Shown: positions 39,140 to 48,117 of the stretch, piece by piece | How positions within the stretch are numbered: the first letter of the stretch is position 1 | Layout: the number at the start of each line of letters is the position of its first letter | Notes under the pieces: generated by a model | What the model saw: the letters and a program-made list of their open reading frames with translations, nothing else | Told to the model about the DNA's origin: nothing | Databases searched by the model: none | Made by a program: the position numbers and the translations under genes | DNA from: Stentor roeselii | Taxonomy: Eukaryota > Ciliophora > Heterotrichea > Heterotrichida > Stentoridae | Direction: 5' to 3' | DNA length: 64,000 nucleotides | NCBI GenBank assembly: GCA_006503475.1 | Contig: RSEH01000025.1 | Location: 152,243 to 216,242 of the forward strand

Positions 39140-39580
39140 TTAATTAGACGTCGGTTCTTTGGTCTTTATATGATCTAAATCTTTTTCTTCTTCTTTTGTG
39201 ATAAAGAAATCCATCTGCCCCAGTCTATTAGCAAGAAATTCTTTTTCACAATAAAAACCTGCCGTGATTTTCCTGCCAGAATAAAACCGACCGTCCATAG
39301 TTTTAACAAACAACTCAGCAGAGACCTCATCATCAAAAAGCAGATAAATCTGAACATTTCCACTTTCATTAAAAAAAACAGCTAAATCTTCAACTTTTCC
39401 AAATCTTTTCGCTTCATCTCTGACGTCATCTTCGCATTCCTCATCGAATTCTTCAACCATGTTGATTAAAACAACGACTTTAGACCTTCTTTTGAGTTTT
39501 TTTTCATGTTGAAGATGAAGATTTTCTTGTTTTCTGACCCAGTTTTTGTAAAGATTAGGTGTTTCAGGGTTATATTCCAT
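39140..39580 (-). CDS. UHM/RRM-domain protein, SPF45 (RBM17)-like (146 aa)
   Basis: Residues about 33-125 form a U2AF-homology-motif RRM: VVVLINMVEE (beta 1), an acidic helix EFDEECEDDVRDEAKRFGKV, a beta sheet with VQIYLLFDD, a second helix and the UHM R-x-F loop as GRFYSGRKITAGFY. The wording resembles the UHM of splicing factor SPF45/RBM17, which recognises ULM peptides of SF3B1 and U2AF. No G-patch is present, so it is a minimal UHM protein. In a genome whose introns are 15 nt such a splicing factor is of interest. Start: ATG at 39580, only 7 bp from the divergent ATG at 39588. Confidence 0.78.
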   Translation of the reverse strand: MEYNPETPNLYKNWVRKQENLHLQHEKKLKRRSKVVVLINMVEEFDEECEDDVRDEAKRFGKVEDLAVFFNESGNVQIYLLFDDEVSAELFVKTMDGRFYSGRKITAGFYCEKEFLANRLGQMDFFITKEEEKDLDHIKTKEPTSN

Positions 39581-39587
39581 ATATAAA
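39581..39587. promoter_or_regulatory. Seven-bp spacer between divergent start codons
   Basis: ATATAAA separates the ATG of the UHM gene (minus) from the ATG of the 149-aa gene (plus). Both promoters and leaders must overlap the neighbouring coding sequence. Confidence 0.7.
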
Positions 39588-40037
39588 ATGTCTGAACAAG
39601 ACGTAAAACGCAGTCAAATTTTAAAAAGATCAGCGAATTCTTGCCCGTCTATTGATAATGTTTCGAGTCCTTCAGGTGACTTTGAAAGCACTTATGAGGA
39701 TAGCTTTAATCAACTTCATGTTTATCATAAGACTTGGGACTGCAATAGAGAACTTTGTAAAGTCACTGAGTACAACGAATCACTTGAGTACTCGATCACT
39801 GATGAAGAAATTGAAATACCTGGAAAGGTTCAGGGAAAGATCACGGCTTCTATTCTTGAAAAATTTCCTAAGTTTTCTGTTGCTAGTCTTTGTATCAGTG
39901 AATCTTCTGCACAGGATATAAGGAAGTCTGTTTTGGATTATAAGGAAGAAAGTAAGGATAATGATGCGAAAGATGAGAATTTTAAGATTGAGGAGGAACG
40001 CATCGACTGTTCCTGCAACACATGTGTGATATGCTGA
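39588..40037 (+). CDS. Unknown acidic protein with Cys-rich CVIC tail (149 aa)
   Basis: Unrecognised. Hydrophilic and Ser/Glu/Asp-rich with no membrane segment. The last nine residues are CSCNTCVIC. The final CVIC fits a CaaX box, and the extra cysteines next to it could be palmitoylated, so membrane anchoring is plausible (inference). If instead the cysteines bind a metal, the tail would be a short metallothionein-like cluster. It starts at the ATG at 39588 and ends with TGA, followed by a 79-bp convergent spacer to the coiled-coil gene. Confidence 0.65.
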   Translation: MSEQDVKRSQILKRSANSCPSIDNVSSPSGDFESTYEDSFNQLHVYHKTWDCNRELCKVTEYNESLEYSITDEEIEIPGKVQGKITASILEKFPKFSVASLCISESSAQDIRKSVLDYKEESKDNDAKDENFKIEEERIDCSCNTCVIC

Positions 40038-40116
40038 AATTATTGACGATAAAAAGAGGACTAATTTAAGGAATAATTAATGATAATCCTAATTTAAAAA
40101 ATCCATAAAATTACAT

Positions 40117-41859
40117 TCAATCTCTACTTAAAGTCCTCATCAATTTCGCATCAGGAGCAGGAGTAATCGAAACAGCATGTCTTTTATACTTCTTAGCACT
40201 AGCTAAAAGTGGTAACATAAGATCAGGTGACTCTTCAAGCGACTCTACTTTTTTCGGTGAGTTTCCAAAGACAATCCGTGCACTATCAAGAAGTTTATCA
40301 ATTTCAGGAGGTAAACTTTGACTGATCCATTCAAAAAGCGAGTTCAAATTATTAAAAGCTTCATTTCTTTGTCTTATTTTCAGACTTCCTGAATCATTCG
40401 TTTTTAGAAGAGTCTTGACAGTGACAAGCTGAAACATGACAGCCATTTCGAGTTGTTTATGAAAAACATCTAAAGCTTGGTTTAGAACTTTCACCTCTTC
40501 TCTTCGTGCTGTACAGTCGAACATCGCGTATATGTCTGACTTGTCAGCTTTTGAGTCGAGTTGGTATTCTAGGTCTTTTACTGCTGAGTACTTTGTCATG
40601 AATTCTTTGAAGTGGGACTTGAATTGCTTGTATGAAGAGTTGAATTTTGAGATCTGCTCTTCTACCTCTTGGACTGAAGTGTGCGCCAATAGCAATTTCT
40701 CATCAAGCATTTCTTTCTGCTTAGAGTCAATTTCTTTAAAATGGTCAAAATCCACTGCCAGTAGCAATTTCGGCAGAAATTCCTTAATAGCAAAGACATC
40801 ATCTTTACTAGCCTTATCAAGAATAATCTCATCATATCTTTCAAGTACCCTATCAAAACCTTCTATTTTCCTGTTAAAAAGTCCAACTTTTTCATCTAAA
40901 AACTTAACTTGAGGCATAAAATCATTTTTGAACTTATCAAAATCCTTCTGATTAGCTTTATCATCAATGAAAGACGAGACAAGTTCAATATCTTTAATCC
41001 AAGGACGTGTTTGTAAAAGTTTTTGTATTTTTTCAGTCTCGCGTTTTTGACTGGAAGCGATTTTTTCTTGTTGTTTTTTGAAAAAATCTTGGGTGTTGTT
41101 GGTTTCTCGAATAAGACTCAATAGTTTATCCACTTCATCATTAAGCAGCTTTCCAGTCACATATTGTTCAAATTTATTATCAACGTTTGAAATAAGTCCT
41201 AATTCGATTTCTTTTACAAGGTCTTTCGAAGCGAAACTGACCATTTGTTGGTTAAGGACTCCGAGTTCTGAGTAGAGTTTCTCGATTTGGTCACTTGTAG
41301 GACACCCTGAAAGCATATCTCGAACCTGTTGAACTTCTTCAAGAGTAGCTTTTGTCGCCATTTTTTCAACCAATCTAGTGATTTCATAATAAGGCGCCTT
41401 TAACAGCAGGTCCTCTCGGGCATCATCAATATTTTTCTGTAGAAGGTCGATATTTTCATTTGTGATCTCTTCAGTTTTTTTTATATCCTTGATCGAATTC
41501 GCGATTTCCAAGATGGAAGAATGAAATCCAGAGGTTTTTTCTTCAACCTGCTCTAAAGCAGACCGAATTTCATTTTTAAGAACCTTGATTTCTTCAGTAG
41601 GTCCAACGATTTTGGAAGAAACTTCTCTCATTATTTCAGCTTTGATTTCTTTCGCTAACGGATTCAAGTAAACAAAAGTGCTTCTTTCAAACAAGGGTTT
41701 TCTCTGTAAAAGTCCTTTAAAGTCTCTAAGAATAGGAATGAAATCGATGAGTTCTTGTTTAACAGCATTGTAATTGTCTTTCATGTCATCAATTCCTTTC
41801 AGGAGGACTTCCTGTGTTGCTTGGATTGAGGACAGAAGTTGTGAGTTTTGATTGTCCAT
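40117..41859 (-). CDS. Long coiled-coil protein (580 aa)
   Basis: Unrecognised. Almost all of the sequence is heptad-like and charged (K/E/D/L/Q), with breaks around residues 170-200 and 440-460, predicting an extended rod with a short non-helical C-terminal tail (HAVSITPAPDAKLMRTLSRD). There are no membrane segments or enzymatic motifs. Such proteins are typical of basal-body or fibre scaffolds in ciliates, but no orthologue is recognised. The ATG (41859) lies only 13 bp after the stop of the small membrane-protein gene on the same strand. The stop is TAG or TAA within an AT-rich convergent spacer. Confidence 0.7.
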   Translation of the reverse strand: MDNQNSQLLSSIQATQEVLLKGIDDMKDNYNAVKQELIDFIPILRDFKGLLQRKPLFERSTFVYLNPLAKEIKAEIMREVSSKIVGPTEEIKVLKNEIRSALEQVEEKTSGFHSSILEIANSIKDIKKTEEITNENIDLLQKNIDDAREDLLLKAPYYEITRLVEKMATKATLEEVQQVRDMLSGCPTSDQIEKLYSELGVLNQQMVSFASKDLVKEIELGLISNVDNKFEQYVTGKLLNDEVDKLLSLIRETNNTQDFFKKQQEKIASSQKRETEKIQKLLQTRPWIKDIELVSSFIDDKANQKDFDKFKNDFMPQVKFLDEKVGLFNRKIEGFDRVLERYDEIILDKASKDDVFAIKEFLPKLLLAVDFDHFKEIDSKQKEMLDEKLLLAHTSVQEVEEQISKFNSSYKQFKSHFKEFMTKYSAVKDLEYQLDSKADKSDIYAMFDCTARREEVKVLNQALDVFHKQLEMAVMFQLVTVKTLLKTNDSGSLKIRQRNEAFNNLNSLFEWISQSLPPEIDKLLDSARIVFGNSPKKVESLEESPDLMLPLLASAKKYKRHAVSITPAPDAKLMRTLSRD

Positions 41860-41872
41860 TATTAGAGGATTA

Positions 41873-42136
41873 TTAGTTATTTTTTTTCTCTTTGTCTGAA
41901 GGAAGACTTGGGTGTTGTCTTCGTGTGTGTTTCAAGTAGTCCAGAAGGATGTCAACAGTGAGAAGAGTCAAGCAAAGCCCTCCACTGGACAAAGTGTATC
42001 TTAATAAAGGAGTGGCTCTAGGAGGTGTTGAATAGTAAAGAAAGAAGGTAAGAACAACGGAGCCTGTCATTTGAAAAGCTATTTGTTGAAGCGAGGTGTA
42101 TTCTGGGTACCTTCTCGACATTAATAATAATGTCAT
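41873..42136 (-). CDS. Small two-helix membrane protein (82 or 87 aa)
   Basis: Two hydrophobic segments (about residues 18-38 and 52-70 counting from the first ATG) are followed by a hydrophilic tail ending in SDKEKKNN. No family is recognised; size and topology resemble small mitochondrial or ER membrane proteins. Two in-frame ATGs exist: 42136 (MTLLLMSRR...) and 42121 (MSRRYPEY...). If 42136 is used, the first codons overlap the start of the divergent gene at 42130; with 42121 they are 8 bp apart. The second looks more natural because MTLLL is encoded by the repeat-like ATTAATAATAATG. Confidence 0.6.
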   Translation of the reverse strand: MTLLLMSRRYPEYTSLQQIAFQMTGSVVLTFFLYYSTPPRATPLLRYTLSSGGLCLTLLTVDILLDYLKHTRRQHPSLPSDKEKKNN

Positions 42137-44814
42137 CTAGTGAATCAGAAGAGTAAAAAACACACAGGTCGCCAACAAAAGTGCTTTGGAACCACTACAG
42201 CCACCTCAACAAAGGCACTGAGTTCGAACAGATCTACAACAGGTACCCCCAGCCCCTCACCCGTCAAGCACATCTGAAAGACCTGATAACCGAAACCCAG
42301 ACAAACCTGAACTACTCCATCCCCAACGCTTACAATTCTTTTAAAACAAGAGACAACCCGAACGACCCCAGTGATAAAGTCCATTTGCAAGGAATCACTT
42401 TCAAAGCTTTTATCAGAAGACTGGGAAACTTGATATTAGAAGAGATTTACAGGGCAGGGTCTTATGATAAAACACTTTCTGAATTCATTCAGGATGTCAG
42501 AGGAGATACAATGTCTGAATCTAGCTTCGGCTCGAGAAGTTCAAGTCAGTCTTGGTCTGGGGAAAGTGAAAATAATGAATTTGGAAAAAAGGTCTCTAGG
42601 GAATTTGATGTTTCTGAAATAAAACCTGCTTTGTCTAGGGAGTCTTTTAGGTCTAGTAGAAAAAACTCAGGATCGGAAGGATCACAGAAAAATCTTAAGT
42701 TTAGAAGAAAAAACAGTGAATCTGAAAATTCATTGAAAAATCAAGATTTTCAAAGAAAAAGTAGCGCATCTGATGATTCTCGTAAAAATCGAGGGGCTAG
42801 AAGTAGAAAAAGTAGTGATTCAGAAAAGTCTCCTAAACATCAAGCCTCTCGAAGCGGTTCTGATGAAGAAAAGTGGAAAGTTGAGAAAAGTGTTGAAAAA
42901 AGCTTGGAGGTACCAAAAAAGGAAGAAAAAAAGGAAATAAGAGGAAAAGTTGCTAAAAATGAAGAAGAAAAGGGAAAAAAACCACCTTTGAACAAATCTA
43001 CTAACAAAAACGATCAAAGTCTAAAAAAAGTCCCTACGAAGAAGTTGAACACTTCAACAAACGACTCAAAATCTTCTGCAAAAATACAAAGCAAGAGTCC
43101 CTTGACCAACTCAAAAAGCAAAGCAAAAAACCCGAGCATCTCCGAACTAAAAGACCGAAATTCCAGTTCTTCCTCCAGCAAGAAAAACTCAATTCTTTCA
43201 TTAAAATCTTCAGAAAAAGCAATAGGAGAAGTACGACAAGAGCTATCAAATCAAAATATCCCAAAAGACTCTCCTGGCGACCCTCTTTCAAATTTTCTAT
43301 TAGGAATTTCAATAGAAAACTCTAAAAAATCATGGTTTTCAACAGAAATCCGAGGAAAAGAGTCAGAATTCAAGTCTTTTTTTTCTCAATTAAACGACGG
43401 AAAAGAGTTTTTAACACCCAAGCTGATGCCAGAAGCTTTTGAACAATCACTAAAAAGACTAAAAGTCCTTCCACACGACCATCACAAAGACTGGTTCAAA
43501 AACATTCACGAAGCTCTTCACCCTACAAAAATGATTCAAAAGTTAGGAAGTAAGCCGAAATTAGAAATTCCTCGAATAAGTTTCGTGGATTTCATTGAAA
43601 TAATGAACCTCTGGGGAGAAAAATACATAAAAGAACAAGGAACTATCGTCGGGGAACTGATCAGGTCTATAGACGACTATAAAGAACTCTGGGAACAGTC
43701 TAAAGACTTCAAACTTTCTGAAAACTTACGAGAACTTATCGCGAGACTTGAAGTAATCCTCAAAAAATACCTTCAAAGTCACTCAAATGAAGAGTCTTTA
43801 GAAGAAAAATACAAAAAAAGCCTGGAAGACGTTTTCCAGTTTTACTCTAAAGTCCAGAAAATTCAAGGAACTGACGATACTTTCGAAGCACTTGAATCAA
43901 GTAACACGAATTTAAACCTGGGAAGTTTTTTAAAGTTTTGCAATGATTTCAACATTCTTCTAATCCGTGGAGAAGAAACTCGAGGACTGTCAAAAGAGGT
44001 TCTTGCTTCGATATTCAAAAAAACTGCGAACAACACCCGATTGATGTCTTTCACTCAGTTTCTCGAGTCATTAAATAAAATCTCTGAAGTTTTTTACACC
44101 CCAGAGCTAGACAAGCAGTTAAACACGAATTTCGCTTACTTGCCTCTAGTGGAAAAACGAGTAATGCTTTACAAACAAATGGACCTCGACAGTTTCTCCA
44201 AGTACCATTCAAAGAAAAAAGCCTTTGGAATTTCATTTAGTCCTGAGAAATACTCAAGAATTCCTAATAATGAATCAAGTCAGAAGTACAAATTCAAAAT
44301 CACTGAAGAAGACTCAAAAAAACTTGAAGAATGGAAAAAAAATAAAAATCTTCGAGAATCTCCTTTACCTTTAAAACCAGTTAAAGAAATTGCGAAGGTT
44401 CTTGTGAAAGAAGTTAGCAAAGTTCAGAAAGATTTTACAAGAGTTTCTCATCCTGTTATTAAAAAAAGTGCAAAAAACTTGCCGAGTTCTGGATATGCTC
44501 AAAGGTCGAGAATGAAAAAAGGAGCTGAGGTTAAAGTTGAGGATAAGGAAGAGCTTGTTGAAGAGTATCAGGAAAGTGCACAGGATTTGGAACCTCAACC
44601 GAAAATTATCACTATTCAAGCACTTAATAGTTTGAAGTATCATGAAATTGATGAGGATTTTGCTGTTAGGGATTTGATTATGGATGAAAGTGATGAGTTT
44701 TTTGATAAACTTTATGGAATTGAACCGAAGTTGATGGGGATTATGAAAATGCATGATGAGAAACTAGCGAAAGGACAAAAAGTTGTGGAGAAGAATAAGT
44801 ATAGAGGTAATTAG
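42130..44814 (+). CDS. Large Ser/Lys-rich protein of unknown function, one 15-nt intron (889 aa)
   Basis: Exon 1 (42130-42152) encodes MSSSESEE; the intron at 42153-42167 joins it to SPTKVLWNHY, giving an ATG to an open frame that otherwise has no proper start. Residues about 15-125 are helical and look structured. Residues 125-370 are extremely rich in Ser, Lys, Arg and Glu (RKSS-like motifs) and surely disordered. Residues about 380-720 are again helical, with EF-hand-like spacing not convincing enough to call. The C-terminal 150 residues are mixed charged. No homologue is recognised. The gene ends TAG and is head-to-head with the small membrane-protein gene. Confidence 0.75.
42153..42167 (+). 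other. 15-nt spliceosomal intron
   Basis: GTAAAAAACACACAG, with an in-frame TAA. It joins GAAGA to GTCGCC (E-E-S-P) and supplies the only ATG start for the 889-aa protein. Confidence 0.85.
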
Positions 44815-45120
44815 AATATTTGTGATAGTTTTGTGGTTAAGATAATGTTTTGATATGTTTTATGGTATTTGGTTTCTGATTAGATTATTAAGATAATGTT
44901 TTTGATTATTTTTTAAATTTATGTTGATATTTGTTTGAATGTTTTGATATATCGAAAATAATATTTATTGAATAAAGGATCAGTTCTTATTAAAAATAGA
45001 AATCTCTTATCCTCATGCAACTAAAACTAAAACCTTAAATTATTTAAGAAAAATACTTAAAACTCCTCTCATAAATCAACCCTCTAAAAATTCCCTAAAA
45101 CTCCAAACAAAACCCTAAAT
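44815..45120. other. Convergent 3' intergenic region
   Basis: 306 bp between two stop codons facing each other. The left half is T/G-rich and the right half C/A-rich on the plus strand. No gene was seen. It presumably holds both polyadenylation sites. Confidence 0.4.
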
Positions 45121-46191
45121 CTAAAAGGTATTTAATTTAGTAGTAATCAAAATCCTCAAAGTCTGATCAAGAGCACAAAACACTCCAAGTCCCATTTTAT
45201 CAGGATGCCAATCAAAGCTATTAATCGGCTGAGTGCTGAAATCCTTCTGATTAAGTTGAGTAACAGTTCCAGGCACCCCCATAGGTTTTCCATTTTGATC
45301 ATCAACTTGTCTCTGCCCGGGATAATTATACTTATAAAGATTCACAGATCCATTTCCTCCAAGTGTCATAAAAATATCTCTATTCTGAGGAGTATGCCTG
45401 ACATTCCAAAGTGTCGCTCCATGAACCTTTTCAGTCATTCCCGAGAAACCCCCAGCAGCAGCATTAAAAGTTCTAAGATCAAATACATAAAACCTTCCTT
45501 CTAAAGTAGCAGCAACGAGTTTATTCATCATCGCATCCCTTCGATCGAATTGAAGGCCACAAACGGCATTAGCGACGTTATGATCCCACTGTAAATAATT
45601 TGTTCTTAGGTCAAAAATCTTGATATCGCCGTTGTCATATCCTGCTGCCAAAACACGTTCTTGGTCATTGTAACAGTTTCCAAATGTCACTGCCCAACAG
45701 TCGGGCTTCACCTCTTCAGCTGCTTCGAGTGAGACTACTGGTGACGACTGCCGCGGGTCCCAGACTCGCACACATCCATCTCGCCCGCCAGTCACCAGCT
45801 CGGGGGGGCCGTATCCTGAGCTGCCCGCTCCATCAATTGAGTTGATGATGCCTTCATGGGCTTTCACTGAAAAAGACTCTTTTTGGGTTTCCAGGTCCAG
45901 GATTGAAAGATTGCCGGCAAAGTCCCCACAGGCGATTGAACGCGAGGCTAAAGAACTTGCTCCAAACGTTCCGCATTTGTAACCCGGACCTCTTGAAAGA
46001 TCGAGTACTTGCTTTAACTTTCCCTCTACTTGTTGAGACATTTGGAAGATCTGGAAGACTCCTTTCGCGCTTGGGGATTGACCGAGAAGAATGAAACGGC
46101 TGCTTGATGGGATCCAACGGGTCTCGAAGGGAGTGAAGTTTAGACTTTTGTTGGCTAGCTCGATTATTTGAGGAGCGGATGTTGTGTCCAT
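45121..46191 (-). CDS. WDR92: WDR92/Monad WD40 protein, dynein arm preassembly (356 aa)
   Basis: Full-length match by eye to WDR92 (DNAAF10, Monad). Conserved blocks: FNYT/FETRWIP-like start, KCGTFGASSL, CGDFAGNL, IINSIDG, ELVTGGRDGCVRVWDPRQ, DCWAVTFGN, ERVLAAGYDNGDIKIFDLR, MNKLVAATLEGRFYVFDLR and the C-terminal STQPINSFDWHPDKMGL...TKLN. WDR92 works with the R2TP/prefoldin-like chaperone to assemble axonemal dyneins. Length and both ends match the family, with no intron-sized insertion. The start is the ATG at 46191 and the gene is divergent from MCTS1, 178 bp apart. Confidence 0.96.
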   Translation of the reverse strand: MDTTSAPQIIELANKSLNFTPFETRWIPSSSRFILLGQSPSAKGVFQIFQMSQQVEGKLKQVLDLSRGPGYKCGTFGASSLASRSIACGDFAGNLSILDLETQKESFSVKAHEGIINSIDGAGSSGYGPPELVTGGRDGCVRVWDPRQSSPVVSLEAAEEVKPDCWAVTFGNCYNDQERVLAAGYDNGDIKIFDLRTNYLQWDHNVANAVCGLQFDRRDAMMNKLVAATLEGRFYVFDLRTFNAAAGGFSGMTEKVHGATLWNVRHTPQNRDIFMTLGGNGSVNLYKYNYPGQRQVDDQNGKPMGVPGTVTQLNQKDFSTQPINSFDWHPDKMGLGVFCALDQTLRILITTKLNTF

Positions 46192-46369
46192 TTAGATTAT
46201 TTTGGAGTTGGTTATGGAAAGTTTGGATTTTTTAGAGATTGGAGGCGTTCATTGTAGATTTGGATAAATTCTAACAGTCTATGATAAATAATGAAAATTA
46301 AATCACTTTCCTTAATCCTTTAATCAATACTAAACTTTTCCAATATTTATCCTAAATCTCTTCATAAAG

Positions 46370-46912
46370 ATGCTGAAAAAGCCAGAAGAAATTCGAAGCT
46401 CAACTCAGCTAAAGTCCTCGGCAATCCGAGGCCTTAAATCATCAGTTTCTGAAAAATTCACAGGAATGGACAAAATCGTTCAAGATTTATTCACACCAGA
46501 CTTTCCTGTGATTGAAAACAAGTTAAAAGCTCCTCACAACGACATTTCTCTCATTTCAGTGAATAACACAATTCTTTTCATTCAGAACTCAGAAGTCACT
46601 TTTCCTCATCTAAGAATTTGTCATCAGTTTCCGAATCTTATGAAAAAGATGCAAGTCGACCGAGGCGCAATTAAGTTTGTTTTAGGTGGAGCGAACATCA
46701 TGTGTCGAGGACTCACGTCGCCTGGAGGTAGGATGGAAGAAGCTGAAGAAGGAGAGTTGGTGAGCATCATAGCCGAAGGTAAAACAACAATCATGGCGAT
46801 AGGAATAATGCGAAAATCAACATCATCAATAAGATCAGAGAACAACGGTATCGGAATCGAGCTTCTCCACTACCTAGGAGACGGTATCTGGAAGATGAAA
46901 CTAGGCAACTAA
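46370..46912 (+). CDS. MCTS1: MCTS1, PUA-domain translation factor (180 aa)
   Basis: Colinear with MCTS1 (malignant T-cell amplified sequence 1, about 181 aa). N-terminal domain with STQLKSSAIRGLKSSV; C-terminal PUA domain with VDRGAIKFVLGGANIMCRGLTSPGG, AEGKTTIMAIGIMR and GIGIELLHYLGDGIWKM. MCTS1 pairs with DENR to recycle 40S subunits and support reinitiation. In a genome with very short leaders and closely packed genes that role may matter (inference). The start is the ATG at 46370 and the stop TAA. Confidence 0.96.
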   Translation: MLKKPEEIRSSTQLKSSAIRGLKSSVSEKFTGMDKIVQDLFTPDFPVIENKLKAPHNDISLISVNNTILFIQNSEVTFPHLRICHQFPNLMKKMQVDRGAIKFVLGGANIMCRGLTSPGGRMEEAEEGELVSIIAEGKTTIMAIGIMRKSTSSIRSENNGIGIELLHYLGDGIWKMKLGN

Positions 46913-46984
46913 TCAAAAATAATCCATCCCAAAATCTCAATTCTATTCCATATCCAATGAAACCAATCGTTTATAAAAAATCAA

Positions 46985-48085
46985 ATGGGTGCAGAATATT
47001 CCTGCTTCGGTAACAATACAGCGAATACCACAAAGACAATGGACGAGTACAAAGTAGAAAGTGCAGTTCAACAACACGCAGACCTGGACATCGGCGATGC
47101 TCCTAAAGAAGAAGAAATAGTTTTACTAATCGATACCGAAAAAGTGCCATCAGTGCAAGGCGCAGTCAGGGGCTTCTTGACTCGAAAACAACTCGAAAAA
47201 CCTTTAAACGAGGCCAAAGAAGCCCGCTCCTGGGTCGACGTTGAAAAAAAATACGAGCTGATAGAACAGCCATTGTCCGAACTTCAAAGCAGCCTCATCG
47301 GGGCCCTTGAAGGAAAACTTGAAAGACTTGACATAAAGCGCCCTGATGACGGAGTCCCGACAGTCTCGAAGCCAGCGATCAAGTTAGAAGACGGGACCAT
47401 CTACCAGGGCGAGTGGGACAAGCAGGGCAAGCAACACGGCCTCGGAACTCTCATCAAAGACGACGGGTCAAAAATCACTGGATGCTTCAAGGCTGGCCTT
47501 TTAGACGGACTTGGACGAATCATTGAGTCTTCAGGACTCGTCTTTGAAGGACAGTTCAAAGATGGAGAACTCAACGGAAAAGCAAAAATTCAGAATAAAA
47601 GTGGAGGAAAATTTGATGGAGAAATGCATCATGGCAAATTGCAGGGAAAGGGAAATGAAGAGTGGCCTGATGGGACTTTTTATCAAGGGGAATATGAAAA
47701 TGGCTTGAGACATGGACAGGGAGAGTTGAAACTGCCTGATGGAAGTCATTATGTTGGAAACTTCTGTCAAGGTCTTATGCATGGATCTGGGGAACTCAGC
47801 TTTAAAAATGGAAACAAGTATGAAGGAATGTTCAAAAATAATAAAATGCATGGAAAGGGAAAATTCATTTGGGCTGATGGAAGGAAATATCAAGGAGGGT
47901 TTAAAAATGAAGTCAAACATGGAAATGGAAAAATGACTTGGCCTGATGGAAAGATTTATGATGGTGAATGGGCTGATGGCTTGCAACATGGAATCGCTGA
48001 TTATACCTTTAAGGGGAAAAAAGGGGAAATTGTCACCAAGAAGTCGAAATGGGAAAGTGGCGCAAGGGTTGAATGGATTGAGTAG
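46985..48085 (+). CDS. MORN-repeat protein with IQ motif (366 aa)
   Basis: The N-terminus MGAEYSC offers Gly2 for myristoylation with Cys7 nearby. An IQ-like calmodulin-binding motif (VQGAVRGFLTRKQ) sits around residues 57-69. From about 135 to 350 there are nine MORN repeats of the form YxGxWxxGxxHGxGxxxxxDG, ending EWADGLQHG. MORN proteins mark membrane-cytoskeleton junctions and flagellar structures in protists. Myristoylation plus MORN repeats suggests cortex or plasma-membrane attachment, with Ca2+/calmodulin control through the IQ motif (inference). The start is the ATG at 46985 and the stop TAG. Confidence 0.9.
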   Translation: MGAEYSCFGNNTANTTKTMDEYKVESAVQQHADLDIGDAPKEEEIVLLIDTEKVPSVQGAVRGFLTRKQLEKPLNEAKEARSWVDVEKKYELIEQPLSELQSSLIGALEGKLERLDIKRPDDGVPTVSKPAIKLEDGTIYQGEWDKQGKQHGLGTLIKDDGSKITGCFKAGLLDGLGRIIESSGLVFEGQFKDGELNGKAKIQNKSGGKFDGEMHHGKLQGKGNEEWPDGTFYQGEYENGLRHGQGELKLPDGSHYVGNFCQGLMHGSGELSFKNGNKYEGMFKNNKMHGKGKFIWADGRKYQGGFKNEVKHGNGKMTWPDGKIYDGEWADGLQHGIADYTFKGKKGEIVTKKSKWESGARVEWIE

Positions 48086-48117
48086 TTAGGTAAGGGTTTA
48101 ATTGTTAGAATTTAGGA

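Noticed and set aside
42656-42670. Intron-like in-frame 15-mer GTAGAAAAAACTCAG in the 889-aa gene.
   Set aside because: It lies in disordered Ser/Lys-rich sequence, so there is no conserved spacing to judge by. It could be a stop-free intron but cannot be supported.
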